Below, piece by piece: positions 1-7,762 of a DNA stretch of 28,606 nt (the first letter of the stretch is position 1; the number at the start of each line of letters is the position of its first letter). Origin of the DNA: JAABPW01 sp037132275 (GTDB lineage: Bacteria > Verrucomicrobiota > Kiritimatiellia > CAIKKV01 > CAITUY01); the NCBI GenBank assembly GCA_037132275.1, contig JBAXPK010000035.1:1-28606 (forward strand). Direction: 5' to 3'. The notes beneath the pieces are model-generated. The model did not search any database. It had not been told where the DNA came from and worked only from the letters and a program-made list of their open reading frames with translations. The position numbers and the translations under genes were made by a program.

Positions 1-3
1 AAT

Positions 4-80
4 CGGGCCGTAGCGCAGACTGGTAGCGCGTTTGCTTGGGGTGCAAAAGGTCAGGAGTTCAAATCTCCTCGGCCCGACCA
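4..80 (+). tRNA. tRNA-Pro (anticodon GGG)
   Basis: The sequence folds as a complete cloverleaf. The 7-bp acceptor stem pairs CGGGCCG (4-10) with CGGCCCG (70-76), followed by discriminator A and an encoded CCA (78-80). The anticodon stem TTTGC/GCAAA encloses the loop TTGGGGT, giving anticodon GGG, which reads proline codons CCC/CCT. The T arm contains GTTCAAATC. No intron or degeneration is seen. Confidence 0.96.
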
Positions 81-88
81 TTTTTTTT
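81..88 (+). terminator. T-run terminator after tRNA-Pro
   Basis: Eight consecutive T residues follow the encoded CCA directly, so the GC-rich acceptor/T-arm of the tRNA could act as the terminator stem. This is the only termination-like signal before the methionine genes. Confidence 0.4.
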
Positions 89-351
89 GACGTCAGAATC
101 CCCAATTGAGCCAAATGAATCGGGTGAGACCCTATCTGACAGGTTGTTTACGACCCGCAAGAAATCGCCCCTGACGACGTTAAACTGAACCTCTACCGAC
201 TGCACCAACCGATATTGAAATAAGTCTGGTTTGAGACGACATGCCGGGCGGTCGGCGTTCTCGGTTTCGATGATGGTTCAACTATGCGGACTGCCGATCT
301 CATTCTCATAGCGATTGTATTGATCCACTTTATTGGGTAGTTTTTGGGGTT
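89..351 (+). other. Non-coding leader before the methionine genes
   Basis: No convincing gene is seen in this stretch. I looked for SAM-I, SAM-II, SAH and cobalamin riboswitch cores because of the downstream genes and recognise none. There is no strong -35/-10 pair. A G-rich stretch (GGGG) lies just before the ATG at 352, but a good Shine-Dalgarno is absent. Confidence 0.4.
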
Positions 352-1275
352 ATGAAACCGGCTGATCATGAAATTTTGATATTTGATGGTGCTACGGGGA
401 CTCAACTCCAGGGAAAGACCATTCCCGCTTCTGCGTGGGAGGGCAAAGAGGGGTGCAATGAGTTCCTTAATATCTCCACGCCCGAGATTATTACCCGGCT
501 GCATCAGGAATTTCTGGATGCCGGTGCACAGGTTGTGGAAACCAATACCTTTGGGGCTTCACGCATTGTGCTGGATGAGTATGGCATTGGGAACCTCACC
601 GCCGAAATCAACGCCGCTGCTGTCGCGAATGCGCGTAAGGCCATTGCCGGGCGGCCCGGCCGCTATGTCTGCGGCTCTCTGGGGCCCACCACCAAATTGC
701 CGTCATTGGGGCACATCGCGCCGGACGTACTGAGTGCCGCCTATCGTGAACAGATTACCGCCCTGGTCGAAGCCGGAGTGGATCTCCTTCTGCTGGAAAC
801 CTGTCAGGATCTATTCCAGATCAAATTGGCTCTCATCACATGTTTCGAAGCCATGGAGCAACTTGGGAAAGAGGTGCCGGTGATGGTGTCGGCTACCCTT
901 GAGCGGACGGGTACCATGCTGGTGGGATCGGACATCGCCGCCGCGGCCGTGACCTTGGAGCCTTTCCCGCTCTTCTCCTTTGGACTCAACTGCGCAACCG
1001 GTCCGGCCGACATGGTCTCGCATATTCACTATCTTCAGCATCAGTGGCCGGGTCGCATCTCCGTGATGCCGAATCAGGGCCTTCCTGAAATTGTCAACGG
1101 GCTGACGGCGTACCGCCTTCAGCCAGCCGAGTTCGCCCGCCAGATGCGGGTGTTTGTGGAGAACTATGGCGTGAGCATCGTGGGTGGTTGTTGCGGGACG
1201 ACGCCGGATCATATCCGGGCCCTCGCCGGGGCCGTACGTGATGTCCATCCTGCGTCAAGGACGGTGGAATCATGA
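352..1275 (+). CDS. Stand-alone homocysteine S-methyltransferase (MetH module 1)
   Basis: A 307-residue protein made only of the homocysteine-binding TIM barrel (S-methyl_trans family). It should bind homocysteine through zinc and accept a methyl group from a methylcobalamin protein to give methionine. The start FDGATGTQL (11-19), VETNTFGASR (62-71) and the three zinc cysteines, C214 (GLNCATGP), C280 and C281 (GGCCGTT), are all present. In canonical MetH this domain is the N-terminal module of one long chain; here it is a separate gene. Its stop overlaps the next ATG as ATGA (1272-1275), which implies translational coupling to the MetH remainder that lacks exactly this domain. The two products probably assemble into a complete methionine synthase. 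The start has no strong ribosome-binding site. Confidence 0.9.
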   Translation: MKPADHEILIFDGATGTQLQGKTIPASAWEGKEGCNEFLNISTPEIITRLHQEFLDAGAQVVETNTFGASRIVLDEYGIGNLTAEINAAAVANARKAIAGRPGRYVCGSLGPTTKLPSLGHIAPDVLSAAYREQITALVEAGVDLLLLETCQDLFQIKLALITCFEAMEQLGKEVPVMVSATLERTGTMLVGSDIAAAAVTLEPFPLFSFGLNCATGPADMVSHIHYLQHQWPGRISVMPNQGLPEIVNGLTAYRLQPAEFARQMRVFVENYGVSIVGGCCGTTPDHIRALAGAVRDVHPASRTVES

Positions 1276-3728
1276 AGCCGGCTTTAGCGAGCCTCTATCA
1301 AGCCGTCGATCTGCGGCAGGAAATCGCGCCGTTAATGATCGGTGAGCGCATGAACACCAACGGGTCAAAACGTTTCCGGGACCTGTTGCTGGCGGATGAT
1401 TTCCAGGGGTGTGTTGAAGTCGGGTTGGAGCAGGAACGACGTGGCGCTCACATTCTGGACCTCTGCGTGGCCTACGCAGGGCGTGACGAAAAGGCGGATA
1501 TGCTAGAAATGGTGGGGCGTCTCAGGGGAACGGTCAAACTGCCGTTACTGATCGACTCCACGACCCCGGATGTCATCGAGGCCGCGCTACGCATCTATCC
1601 GGGCCGCTGCATGATCAATTCCGTCAACCTCGAAGACGGCGGGAAAGCCATTCGCCGGGTTTGTGCCCTGCTCAAGAAATACGGGGCCTCTACCGTCGCC
1701 CTCACGATCGGGCCCAAAGGGATGGCTATGACGGCGGCCGACAAGGTCGCCATAGCGCGGGACATTCATGCCATCGCCGTGGGTGAGTTCGGCTTACGCC
1801 CCCAGGATTTGCTGTTTGACGCGCTGACTTTCACGATCGGGGCAGGGGACGAAACCCTCCGTGATGCGGCCATCCAGACGTTGGACGGTATCCGGGGCAT
1901 CAAAGCCGCATTGCCGGGGATCGGGTGTGTGTTGGGCCTGAGTAATATTTCGTTCGGGCTCGCTCCGGCCAGCCGGAAGGTCCTTAACTCAGTGTTCTTG
2001 CATGAGGCCGTTCTGGCCGGGTTGGATGCGGCGATCGTGGATCCCGGCAACATTCTGCCGCTGGCTAGAATTGGTGCCATGGAGCGGGAGTTGTGCCTGG
2101 ATCTTCTGTATAACCGGCAGAAGAATCCGTTACGCACGCCCCTGATGCTTTTTATCGACCATTTTCATCGTTTGTCGGGGGGTGAAGTCAAGTCTGGGAA
2201 AAAGGCCGAGGAGGCGCATCGCCCCGCCGACCAAGCCCTCACGGCCCACATCGTGGAAGGATCCAAGGAGGGGCTGGAGGATCTGCTCGCCATATTGCTG
2301 CGGCGCATGCCTGCCGTGGAAATCATCAATCGAATCCTGATTCCCGCCATGCGTCATGTGGGCGAATTGTTCGGGAAAGGTGAATTGCTTTTGCCGTTTG
2401 TATTGCAAAGCGCCGAGGCGATGAAGAAGTCGGTCTCGCTATTGGAACCCCATATGCCGGCGGTGACCGAAGGCCATGCCACGCGGGTTCTGCTTGCCAC
2501 CGTTCAGGGGGATGTGCATGACATCGGCAAGAATCTGGTGGATATCATCCTGACAAATAATGGCTATCAGGTCTTTAACCTGGGGATCAAAGTCCCTGCT
2601 GAAACGATCGTCCAACAGGCCATTGAAAAGAAGGTCCATGTGATCGGATTAAGCGGCTTGCTCGTGAAGTCCGCGTTGGTGATGAAGGAGGGCATGCAGC
2701 AGTATCGCGAGGCGGGGCTTGGTATTCCGATCCTGCTGGGCGGTGCGGCCTTGACGCGTAAGTTTGTAGCCACGGAATGCGGGACGGCGTATGACGCCCC
2801 GGTGGTTTACTGTGTCGATGCCTTTGCCGGATTACAGGCTGTGCGCGACTCCGAGGCGGGGACCTTGAAAGGAACCACCTATGATAACGCGACACCGGTT
2901 GCGGCGAAGCCGGGGGTCAAGACTGTTGACCTGGACCGAACCCATGTGGTACCCACGCCGCCTTTCCTCGGTTTCCGGCATGTCAGTGATATTCCCTTGT
3001 CTATGCTTTACCCTTATGTCAACACTCAGGCCTTGTTCCGCGGACGGTGGGGCTACCGGCGGGCAAAGTTGTCGCTGGAGGATTATAACACACTCATTGC
3101 CGAGAAGGTGCAGCCGCTTTATGACCGTCTGGTTCGCGAAAGTGCGACCGAGGGGTGGTTGAAACCCCGGGCGGCCTATGGTTATTTCCGTTGTTTCAGT
3201 CGTGGCAATGAGCTGATTGTGCGTGACGAGGAGCGGGAATATCGGTTTGGCTTTCCCCGCCAGGATGAGGCGCCTAACCTGTGTATTGCCGATTACTTCA
3301 AGACCGAGTCCGAGGGGGGCGACATTGCCGGCTTCTTTGTGGTCACCATGGGCGGGGAAATTGCCGAGAAGACGCGCAAGCTCTACGAGACCAACCAATA
3401 CCATGATTACCTCATGATTCATGCCTTTGGTGTGGAATTGACGGATGCTCTGGCGGAATATTGGCATACGGTCATGCGACGTGAACTGGGAATTGCGGTC
3501 AAGGAGCCTTCGGATACCACGGGGTTTGTCACTCAGGAGTATCAGGGGTCGCGATATGGTTTCGGGTATCCCGCCTGCCCGGATATGGAGGCGCATAAAC
3601 CGGTATTTGCATTGTTGCAGCCGGAGGCACTGGGTTTAGGGCTCACTGAAAACATGCAGATGACCCCGGAATTCAGCACCTCGGCAATCATCGCGCATCA
3701 TCCTCAAGCCAAATATTTCTCCGTTTAG
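1272..3728 (+). CDS. metH: Cobalamin-dependent methionine synthase lacking the homocysteine domain
   Basis: An 818-residue MetH that begins at the folate module. Residues about 15-270 form the pterin-binding TIM barrel (MIGERMNTNGS near the start, LPLLIDSTTPDVIEAAL, MINSVNLEDGG). Residues about 305-400 are the helical B12 cap. Residues about 405-540 are the cobalamin Rossmann domain, with DVHDIGKNLV giving the lower axial ligand His416. Residues about 560-818 are the AdoMet-dependent reactivation domain, with RYGFGYPACPDMEAHK near the C terminus and ending KYFSV. It would move methyl from methyltetrahydrofolate to cobalamin and on to homocysteine, but needs a partner for the last step, supplied by the overlapping upstream gene. 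The activation domain implies reductive reactivation; the next gene is a rubredoxin. All domains look intact. Confidence 0.95.
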   Translation: MKPALASLYQAVDLRQEIAPLMIGERMNTNGSKRFRDLLLADDFQGCVEVGLEQERRGAHILDLCVAYAGRDEKADMLEMVGRLRGTVKLPLLIDSTTPDVIEAALRIYPGRCMINSVNLEDGGKAIRRVCALLKKYGASTVALTIGPKGMAMTAADKVAIARDIHAIAVGEFGLRPQDLLFDALTFTIGAGDETLRDAAIQTLDGIRGIKAALPGIGCVLGLSNISFGLAPASRKVLNSVFLHEAVLAGLDAAIVDPGNILPLARIGAMERELCLDLLYNRQKNPLRTPLMLFIDHFHRLSGGEVKSGKKAEEAHRPADQALTAHIVEGSKEGLEDLLAILLRRMPAVEIINRILIPAMRHVGELFGKGELLLPFVLQSAEAMKKSVSLLEPHMPAVTEGHATRVLLATVQGDVHDIGKNLVDIILTNNGYQVFNLGIKVPAETIVQQAIEKKVHVIGLSGLLVKSALVMKEGMQQYREAGLGIPILLGGAALTRKFVATECGTAYDAPVVYCVDAFAGLQAVRDSEAGTLKGTTYDNATPVAAKPGVKTVDLDRTHVVPTPPFLGFRHVSDIPLSMLYPYVNTQALFRGRWGYRRAKLSLEDYNTLIAEKVQPLYDRLVRESATEGWLKPRAAYGYFRCFSRGNELIVRDEEREYRFGFPRQDEAPNLCIADYFKTESEGGDIAGFFVVTMGGEIAEKTRKLYETNQYHDYLMIHAFGVELTDALAEYWHTVMRRELGIAVKEPSDTTGFVTQEYQGSRYGFGYPACPDMEAHKPVFALLQPEALGLGLTENMQMTPEFSTSAIIAHHPQAKYFSV

Positions 3729-3735
3729 GAGTCTT

Positions 3736-3909
3736 ATGAGTCCCCCCACGAAACGCTATATTTGCAGTCACTGCGGCTATATCTATGATCCAGCCAAAGG
3801 CGATCCACTGAACTCGATTCCACCCGGGGTCGCCTTTGAAGGACTGCCTGAAGAATGGGTATGTCCCATGTGCTATGTGATCAAGGACAATTTCGATCCC
3901 CTGGATTAG
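3736..3909 (+). CDS. Rubredoxin
   Basis: A 57-residue protein starting at ATG 3736, with AGGAG at 3727-3731 four bases before the start, overlapping the metH stop. It shows the two rubredoxin iron-binding knuckles: C10-x2-C13 in YICSHCGYIYDP and C43-x2-C46 in WVCPMCYVI. The usual conserved Y, D-P-x-x-G-D and W-x-C-P residues lie between them. The Gly that normally follows the last Cys pair is Tyr (CPMCY). Rubredoxins are one-electron carriers with a single Fe(Cys)4 site, common in anaerobes and microaerobes. Its position 7 bp after metH suggests co-transcription. One guess is that it supplies electrons for reductive reactivation of cobalamin or for the downstream reductase; a general electron-transfer role is equally possible. 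Confidence 0.9.
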   Translation: MSPPTKRYICSHCGYIYDPAKGDPLNSIPPGVAFEGLPEEWVCPMCYVIKDNFDPLD

Positions 3910-3910
3910 G

Positions 3911-3955
3911 TCGCCTGCGGCGATCTGGCGATTCGTCGGGAGTGATTGGCGAATC
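3911..3955 (+). other. Two tandem hairpins after the rubredoxin gene
   Basis: TCGCC (3911-3915) pairs with GGCGA (3919-3923) around a 3-base loop. Then GATTCGTC (3930-3937) pairs with GGCGAATC (3948-3955), 8 bp including one G-T pair. No T-run follows, so this is not a classic intrinsic terminator. It may attenuate or stabilise the upstream transcript, or be chance. Confidence 0.35.
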
Positions 3956-4040
3956 TGAATTTCCATGAAATCGCAACCTTTCACCAATAGCCCATACTCA
4001 AGACTCGACCTCAAGGTATCGGATCATTATTCTAAACCGT

Positions 4041-5897
4041 GTGAAACCAAAACAGAATTTTCTCGATAAGATACGATCTGACGTGCTGATCTTCGATGGC
4101 GCCATGGGGACAATGATCTACCAGCGCGGCGTCTTTGTGAACGTGTGTTATGACGATTTGAGTCTGACTCAGCCCCAGCTGATTCTGGGAATTCACAAGG
4201 AATACGTTGAGGCCGGTGCCGATGTCATTGAAACCAATACCTTCGGCGCCAACCGCATCAAACTGGCGGCGTATGGTCTGGCCGAACGTGTCGTGGACAT
4301 GAATCGGGCGGCGGTTCGTTTGGCGCGCGAGGCGGCAGGTTCCAGCGTTTATGTGGCGGCATCGGTAGGCCCATGTTTGGCTCCCGAACAAAAGCCGACC
4401 CCCGCACAATGGGATGAGATGGAGTTGGCCCTTGACGAACAGCTCTCGATTCTGGCGGCTGAGGGGGTTGATCTGGTTGTCCTCGAAACGTTTTCAGACC
4501 TGCCCCAATTGCAGGCTGCGGCGAGGATTGCCCGCAAGCATCATCTGACTGTACTCGCTTCGTATATGCTTAACCCTCTGGCCGCTGATGCTGGCGGGCA
4601 TGTTGCGCGCCTTCTCCATGCTGACCCCAATGTGGATATTGTCGGGCTTAACTGCGGCCGCGGTCCTGCCGACCTGATGGGCCCGGTCCGGACTGTGGTG
4701 GGCACCACCAGTAAGCCCGTGGTCGTGATGCCGAATGCCGGTGGTCCAAGTGAGGTGGGGGGGCGCATGCTTTACCTCAATAGCCCTGAGTATTTCACCG
4801 AATACTGCAAGCGCTATGTGGAATTGGGAGTCCGGGGCGTGGGGGGCTGTTGTGGCACCACTCCGGCTCACCTGCGTATGGCGGCCCGGGCCGTACGCAC
4901 GATGAGTGGCGTGAAGAAGTTTATTAACATCTCCACCGCCCCGGTGACGGAGACGGTTAGCAAGGGTGCCGCTCCCCCTGTGGTATTGGTGCCGTTTGCC
5001 GAAAAATCACCTTTTGCCGCCAAACTGGCTGCGGGAGTGAAAGTGACCTCCATTGAACTGCTTCCTCCACAAAGCGGGGTTGGGTTGAAGGGGTTTATCG
5101 AAAAGTGCAAAATCTGTGAAGACGCGGGGATTGACGCCATTAACCTGCCCGATGGTCCGCGTGCCAGCGCCCGCATGTCGGTGATGGCCACTGCGTTTTC
5201 GATGATGCAGCAAGTCAAGATAGAGCCCATTCCTCATTATAGCTGCCGCGATCGCAACCTGATCGCCATGCAATCGGATTTGTTGGGGGGGTGTGCCCTG
5301 GGGCTAAAGACCTTTCTTTTCATTACCGGCGACCCGCCCAAATTGGGGAATTATCCTGATGCAACCGGCGTTTTTGACTTGGACGCGATTGGGCTTGCCC
5401 AGTTGGCCTGCAACCTGAATCGCGGGTTCGATGCTGGGGGACAATCCATCGGCAGGCCAACGGCCATGGTGATAGGAGTGGGGGCCAATCCGTTATCCGT
5501 GGAGATGGATCGCGAAATCATGCGGTTCTACGGAAAAATTGAGGCTGGAGCCGAATATGCCATCACGCAGCCGGTTTTCGATGTCGAAGCGCTGCTCCGT
5601 TTTCTGGAACGAGCGGAAAAACATCCCCACCCCATCCCCATTATCGTCGGGATTTACCCCCTGTTGTCATTCAAAAATGCCGAATTCATGCATAATCATG
5701 TCCCCGGTGTCTCCGTCCCCAATTCCATTCTGAACCGGATGAGCAAACGAACAGACAAGGAAGATGCCATTAAAGAGGGGATTGAGATCGCCCGTGAAAT
5801 CCGGCAGCGGATCGGGAAGGTGGTGGCAGGGTTCCAGGTCTCCGCGCCCCTGGGCCGGGTGACAACGGCCCTAGCGGTTCTTGAGGATGCAAAATAA
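4041..5897 (+). CDS. Homocysteine S-methyltransferase / methylenetetrahydrofolate reductase fusion
   Basis: A 618-residue two-domain protein of the YitJ type. Residues about 12-285 are a second homocysteine-methyltransferase barrel: LIFDGAMGTMIYQRG at 16-30, ETNTFGANRIKL, zinc cysteines C205 (GLNCGRGPADL), C270 and C271 (GGCCGTTPAHL). Residues about 325-612 match the MetF/MTHFR barrel: SIELLPPQSG, LFITGDPPKLGNYPDATGVFD, YAITQPVFDVEALL. The reductase half would make 5-methyltetrahydrofolate from methylene-THF, the substrate used by the MetH protein upstream. The start is GTG at 4041, chosen because the domain begins almost at once; no clear Shine-Dalgarno is seen. It lies 131 bp after the rubredoxin gene and may have its own promoter. 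All zinc ligands are kept, so the first domain is probably active. Confidence 0.9.
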   Translation: MKPKQNFLDKIRSDVLIFDGAMGTMIYQRGVFVNVCYDDLSLTQPQLILGIHKEYVEAGADVIETNTFGANRIKLAAYGLAERVVDMNRAAVRLAREAAGSSVYVAASVGPCLAPEQKPTPAQWDEMELALDEQLSILAAEGVDLVVLETFSDLPQLQAAARIARKHHLTVLASYMLNPLAADAGGHVARLLHADPNVDIVGLNCGRGPADLMGPVRTVVGTTSKPVVVMPNAGGPSEVGGRMLYLNSPEYFTEYCKRYVELGVRGVGGCCGTTPAHLRMAARAVRTMSGVKKFINISTAPVTETVSKGAAPPVVLVPFAEKSPFAAKLAAGVKVTSIELLPPQSGVGLKGFIEKCKICEDAGIDAINLPDGPRASARMSVMATAFSMMQQVKIEPIPHYSCRDRNLIAMQSDLLGGCALGLKTFLFITGDPPKLGNYPDATGVFDLDAIGLAQLACNLNRGFDAGGQSIGRPTAMVIGVGANPLSVEMDREIMRFYGKIEAGAEYAITQPVFDVEALLRFLERAEKHPHPIPIIVGIYPLLSFKNAEFMHNHVPGVSVPNSILNRMSKRTDKEDAIKEGIEIAREIRQRIGKVVAGFQVSAPLGRVTTALAVLEDAK

Positions 5898-5967
5898 GGA
5901 TGTTGGTTACTGCCAGTTTCGGGGATGTGCGGAAATAAATAACAGAAAAGGCGAAACTCGTTAGCAT

Positions 5968-7023
5968 ATGAGCAATAACAAAATCCAGTGGGGGCTTCTT
6001 GCCACGGGTGCGATTGCAGGGGCTTTTGCGCGAGGGGTGAAGCAATCGCAGATGGGTGAATTGGCGGCAGTTGGCTCGCGATCAGCTGAAGCCGCCGCAG
6101 CTTTTGGCGGCGAGTTTGATATTCCTCGACGGCACGGGACCTACGAGGCGCTGCTCGCTGACCCGGGCGTTGAGGCGGTTTATATCTCCACGCCGCACCC
6201 GCTGCATCTTGAGTGGGCGGTCAAGGCCGCCGAGGCCGGCAAGCACGTGCTGGTCGAAAAGCCGATGGGTATCAACCAACATGAAGCCGCAATGATGATC
6301 GCGGCGGCCGAGGCCAACCACGTCTTTCTCATGGAAGCCTACATGTACCGATGCCACCCGCAGACTGGGCGGTTGGTGCAATTGCTTCGCGAGCGGGTGA
6401 TTGGTGATGTGGCCGTGATTCAGGCCACCTTCTCGTTTCGATCGGAATTTCAGGCTCAGAGCCGACTGTGGAGCAATGACCTCGCCGGAGGAGGTATTTT
6501 GGATGTGGGGGGCTACACAACCTCGATCTCACGCCTGATCGCCGGCGCGGCGCGAGGGCTTCCCTTCGACGATCCCGTGGCCGTTACTGGATCCGGCACC
6601 CTGCACCCACAGACGGGCGTTGACGAATGGGCGGTCGGTACGCTTAAGTTCGGTAGCGGTTTGGTGGCCATGGTGTCCACGGGAATAGCCGTGAATCAGG
6701 AAAATGTTGTGCGTATTTTTGGTAGTGAAGGCAACATCCTGCTGCCCAATCCCTATGTGGCTGCCCGGGAAGGATGCATGCCCGGTAAGATTGTGGTCAG
6801 CCGCAAGGGTGAGTCGGTGCGTGAGATCGTAATTGCGTCCGACGTGACCAGTTTTGCCCATGAAGCGGATACCGCCAGCCGGGCTATCCGGGCGGGACAG
6901 ACCGAGTCTACCGCCATGCCCTGGGCGGATACACTGGGCAACTGCCGTACTCAGGATGCGTGGCGTGCGGCTATCGGGCTTGTCTACGACAGTGAGAAGA
7001 TCCCCGGTAGCTGGCGCCTCTGA
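5968..7023 (+). CDS. Gfo/Idh/MocA family NAD(P)-dependent oxidoreductase
   Basis: A 351-residue protein with an N-terminal Rossmann fold (WGLLATGAIAGAFARGV at about 8-24, the GxGxxA-like dinucleotide loop with T and A replacements). The family hallmark VLVEKPMGIN is near residue 95, and its Lys usually helps position the nicotinamide and substrate. EAYMYRCHPQ and GGGILDVGGYTTS follow, typical of the C-terminal substrate domain in sugar and trans-dihydrodiol-type dehydrogenases. The substrate is likely a sugar or polyol derivative but cannot be named. It ends 22 bp before convergent pyrF. The start lacks a well-placed Shine-Dalgarno. It is probably not functionally tied to the methionine genes 70 bp upstream. 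Confidence 0.88.
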   Translation: MSNNKIQWGLLATGAIAGAFARGVKQSQMGELAAVGSRSAEAAAAFGGEFDIPRRHGTYEALLADPGVEAVYISTPHPLHLEWAVKAAEAGKHVLVEKPMGINQHEAAMMIAAAEANHVFLMEAYMYRCHPQTGRLVQLLRERVIGDVAVIQATFSFRSEFQAQSRLWSNDLAGGGILDVGGYTTSISRLIAGAARGLPFDDPVAVTGSGTLHPQTGVDEWAVGTLKFGSGLVAMVSTGIAVNQENVVRIFGSEGNILLPNPYVAAREGCMPGKIVVSRKGESVREIVIASDVTSFAHEADTASRAIRAGQTESTAMPWADTLGNCRTQDAWRAAIGLVYDSEKIPGSWRL

Positions 7024-7045
7024 TCAGATCAAACGAGATCGTGTC

Positions 7046-7762
7046 TTAACGCCGATTGGCTTGCCAGGCTTCATCCACTTCCGCCTGAATGGCGAGTGCG
7101 GTTTTGAAGGGGTCGAGTGATTCGACAATCGGCCGCCCAACCACTAGATAGGTGGCCCCTGCGTTTACGGCAACAGCCGGGGTGGCAACACGTTTCTGAT
7201 CTCCGACATCGGCGCCGGTGGGTCGGATGCCAGGGGTGACGAGCAGCGGGGCAGTCCCGAATCTTTGACGCAACAAAGGCGCTTCATGGACGGAGGTCAC
7301 GACGCCGTCAATGCCAGAGGCCAGAGCCATCTCGGTCAGGGCCAGCGCCTGATCGGCTATGGTGCGCCCAATTCCCAAGTCAGTGAAATCATCCTGATTC
7401 AGGCTGGTGAGCGTAGTAACCGCCACCAGGCGAGGACGATTCGGGCCGAATTCCGCCGCTGCCTCGGCGGCGGCTTTCAGCATCGCGCGACCGCCTATGG
7501 CATGCACGGTCATCAAGCTGACCCCCATTTGGGCTGCCACGGTGACAGCGTTGGCAACAGTACGGGGAATGTCGTGCAGTTTGAGATCGAGGAAAATGTG
7601 TTTCTTGCGGGCGGTCATGAGCTGAATGACCGCCGGCCCTTCTGCCGTGAAGAGTTCAAGTCCCACCTTGAACCAGGTCAACTGGTCTGGCAGTCTGTTC
7701 AGTAGCAGCGCCGCGTCGGTGGCGGAGGGAACATCAACGGCAAGAATAATTTCCGGTTTCAT
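7046..7762 (-). CDS. pyrF: Orotidine 5'-phosphate decarboxylase
   Basis: A 238-residue TIM-barrel enzyme that decarboxylates OMP to UMP in pyrimidine synthesis. The catalytic set is present: D10 (ILAVDVP), K32 (WFKVGLEL), and the DxKxxD motif D59-K61-D64 in FLDLKLHDIP. LVTPGIRPTGAD and YLVVGRPI are the phosphate-binding segments near the C terminus. Length is normal for the family. Its ATG overlaps the stop of the GH57 gene (7759-7762), making it the last gene of the - strand run that starts with DedA. A pyrimidine gene behind glycogen genes is unusual but is probably just operon carriage. Confidence 0.96.
   Translation of the reverse strand: MKPEIILAVDVPSATDAALLLNRLPDQLTWFKVGLELFTAEGPAVIQLMTARKKHIFLDLKLHDIPRTVANAVTVAAQMGVSLMTVHAIGGRAMLKAAAEAAAEFGPNRPRLVAVTTLTSLNQDDFTDLGIGRTIADQALALTEMALASGIDGVVTSVHEAPLLRQRFGTAPLLVTPGIRPTGADVGDQKRVATPAVAVNAGATYLVVGRPIVESLDPFKTALAIQAEVDEAWQANRR

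Noticed and set aside
89..351. SAM, SAH or cobalamin riboswitch before the methionine genes
   Set aside because: None of the conserved cores of these classes could be found by eye. A covariance search would be decisive.
1260..1280. Frameshift error splitting metH
   Set aside because: ATGA overlap, a plausible C terminus and N terminus at the junction, and no disturbed domain argue for a true gene boundary. It is not fully excluded.
2832..3596. 254-residue open frame on the - strand opposite metH
   Set aside because: It lies wholly antisense to the strongly conserved activation domain of metH and shows no recognisable motif.
3911..3955. Intrinsic terminator after rubredoxin
   Set aside because: The hairpins are present but no T-run follows either, so they were listed as structures only.
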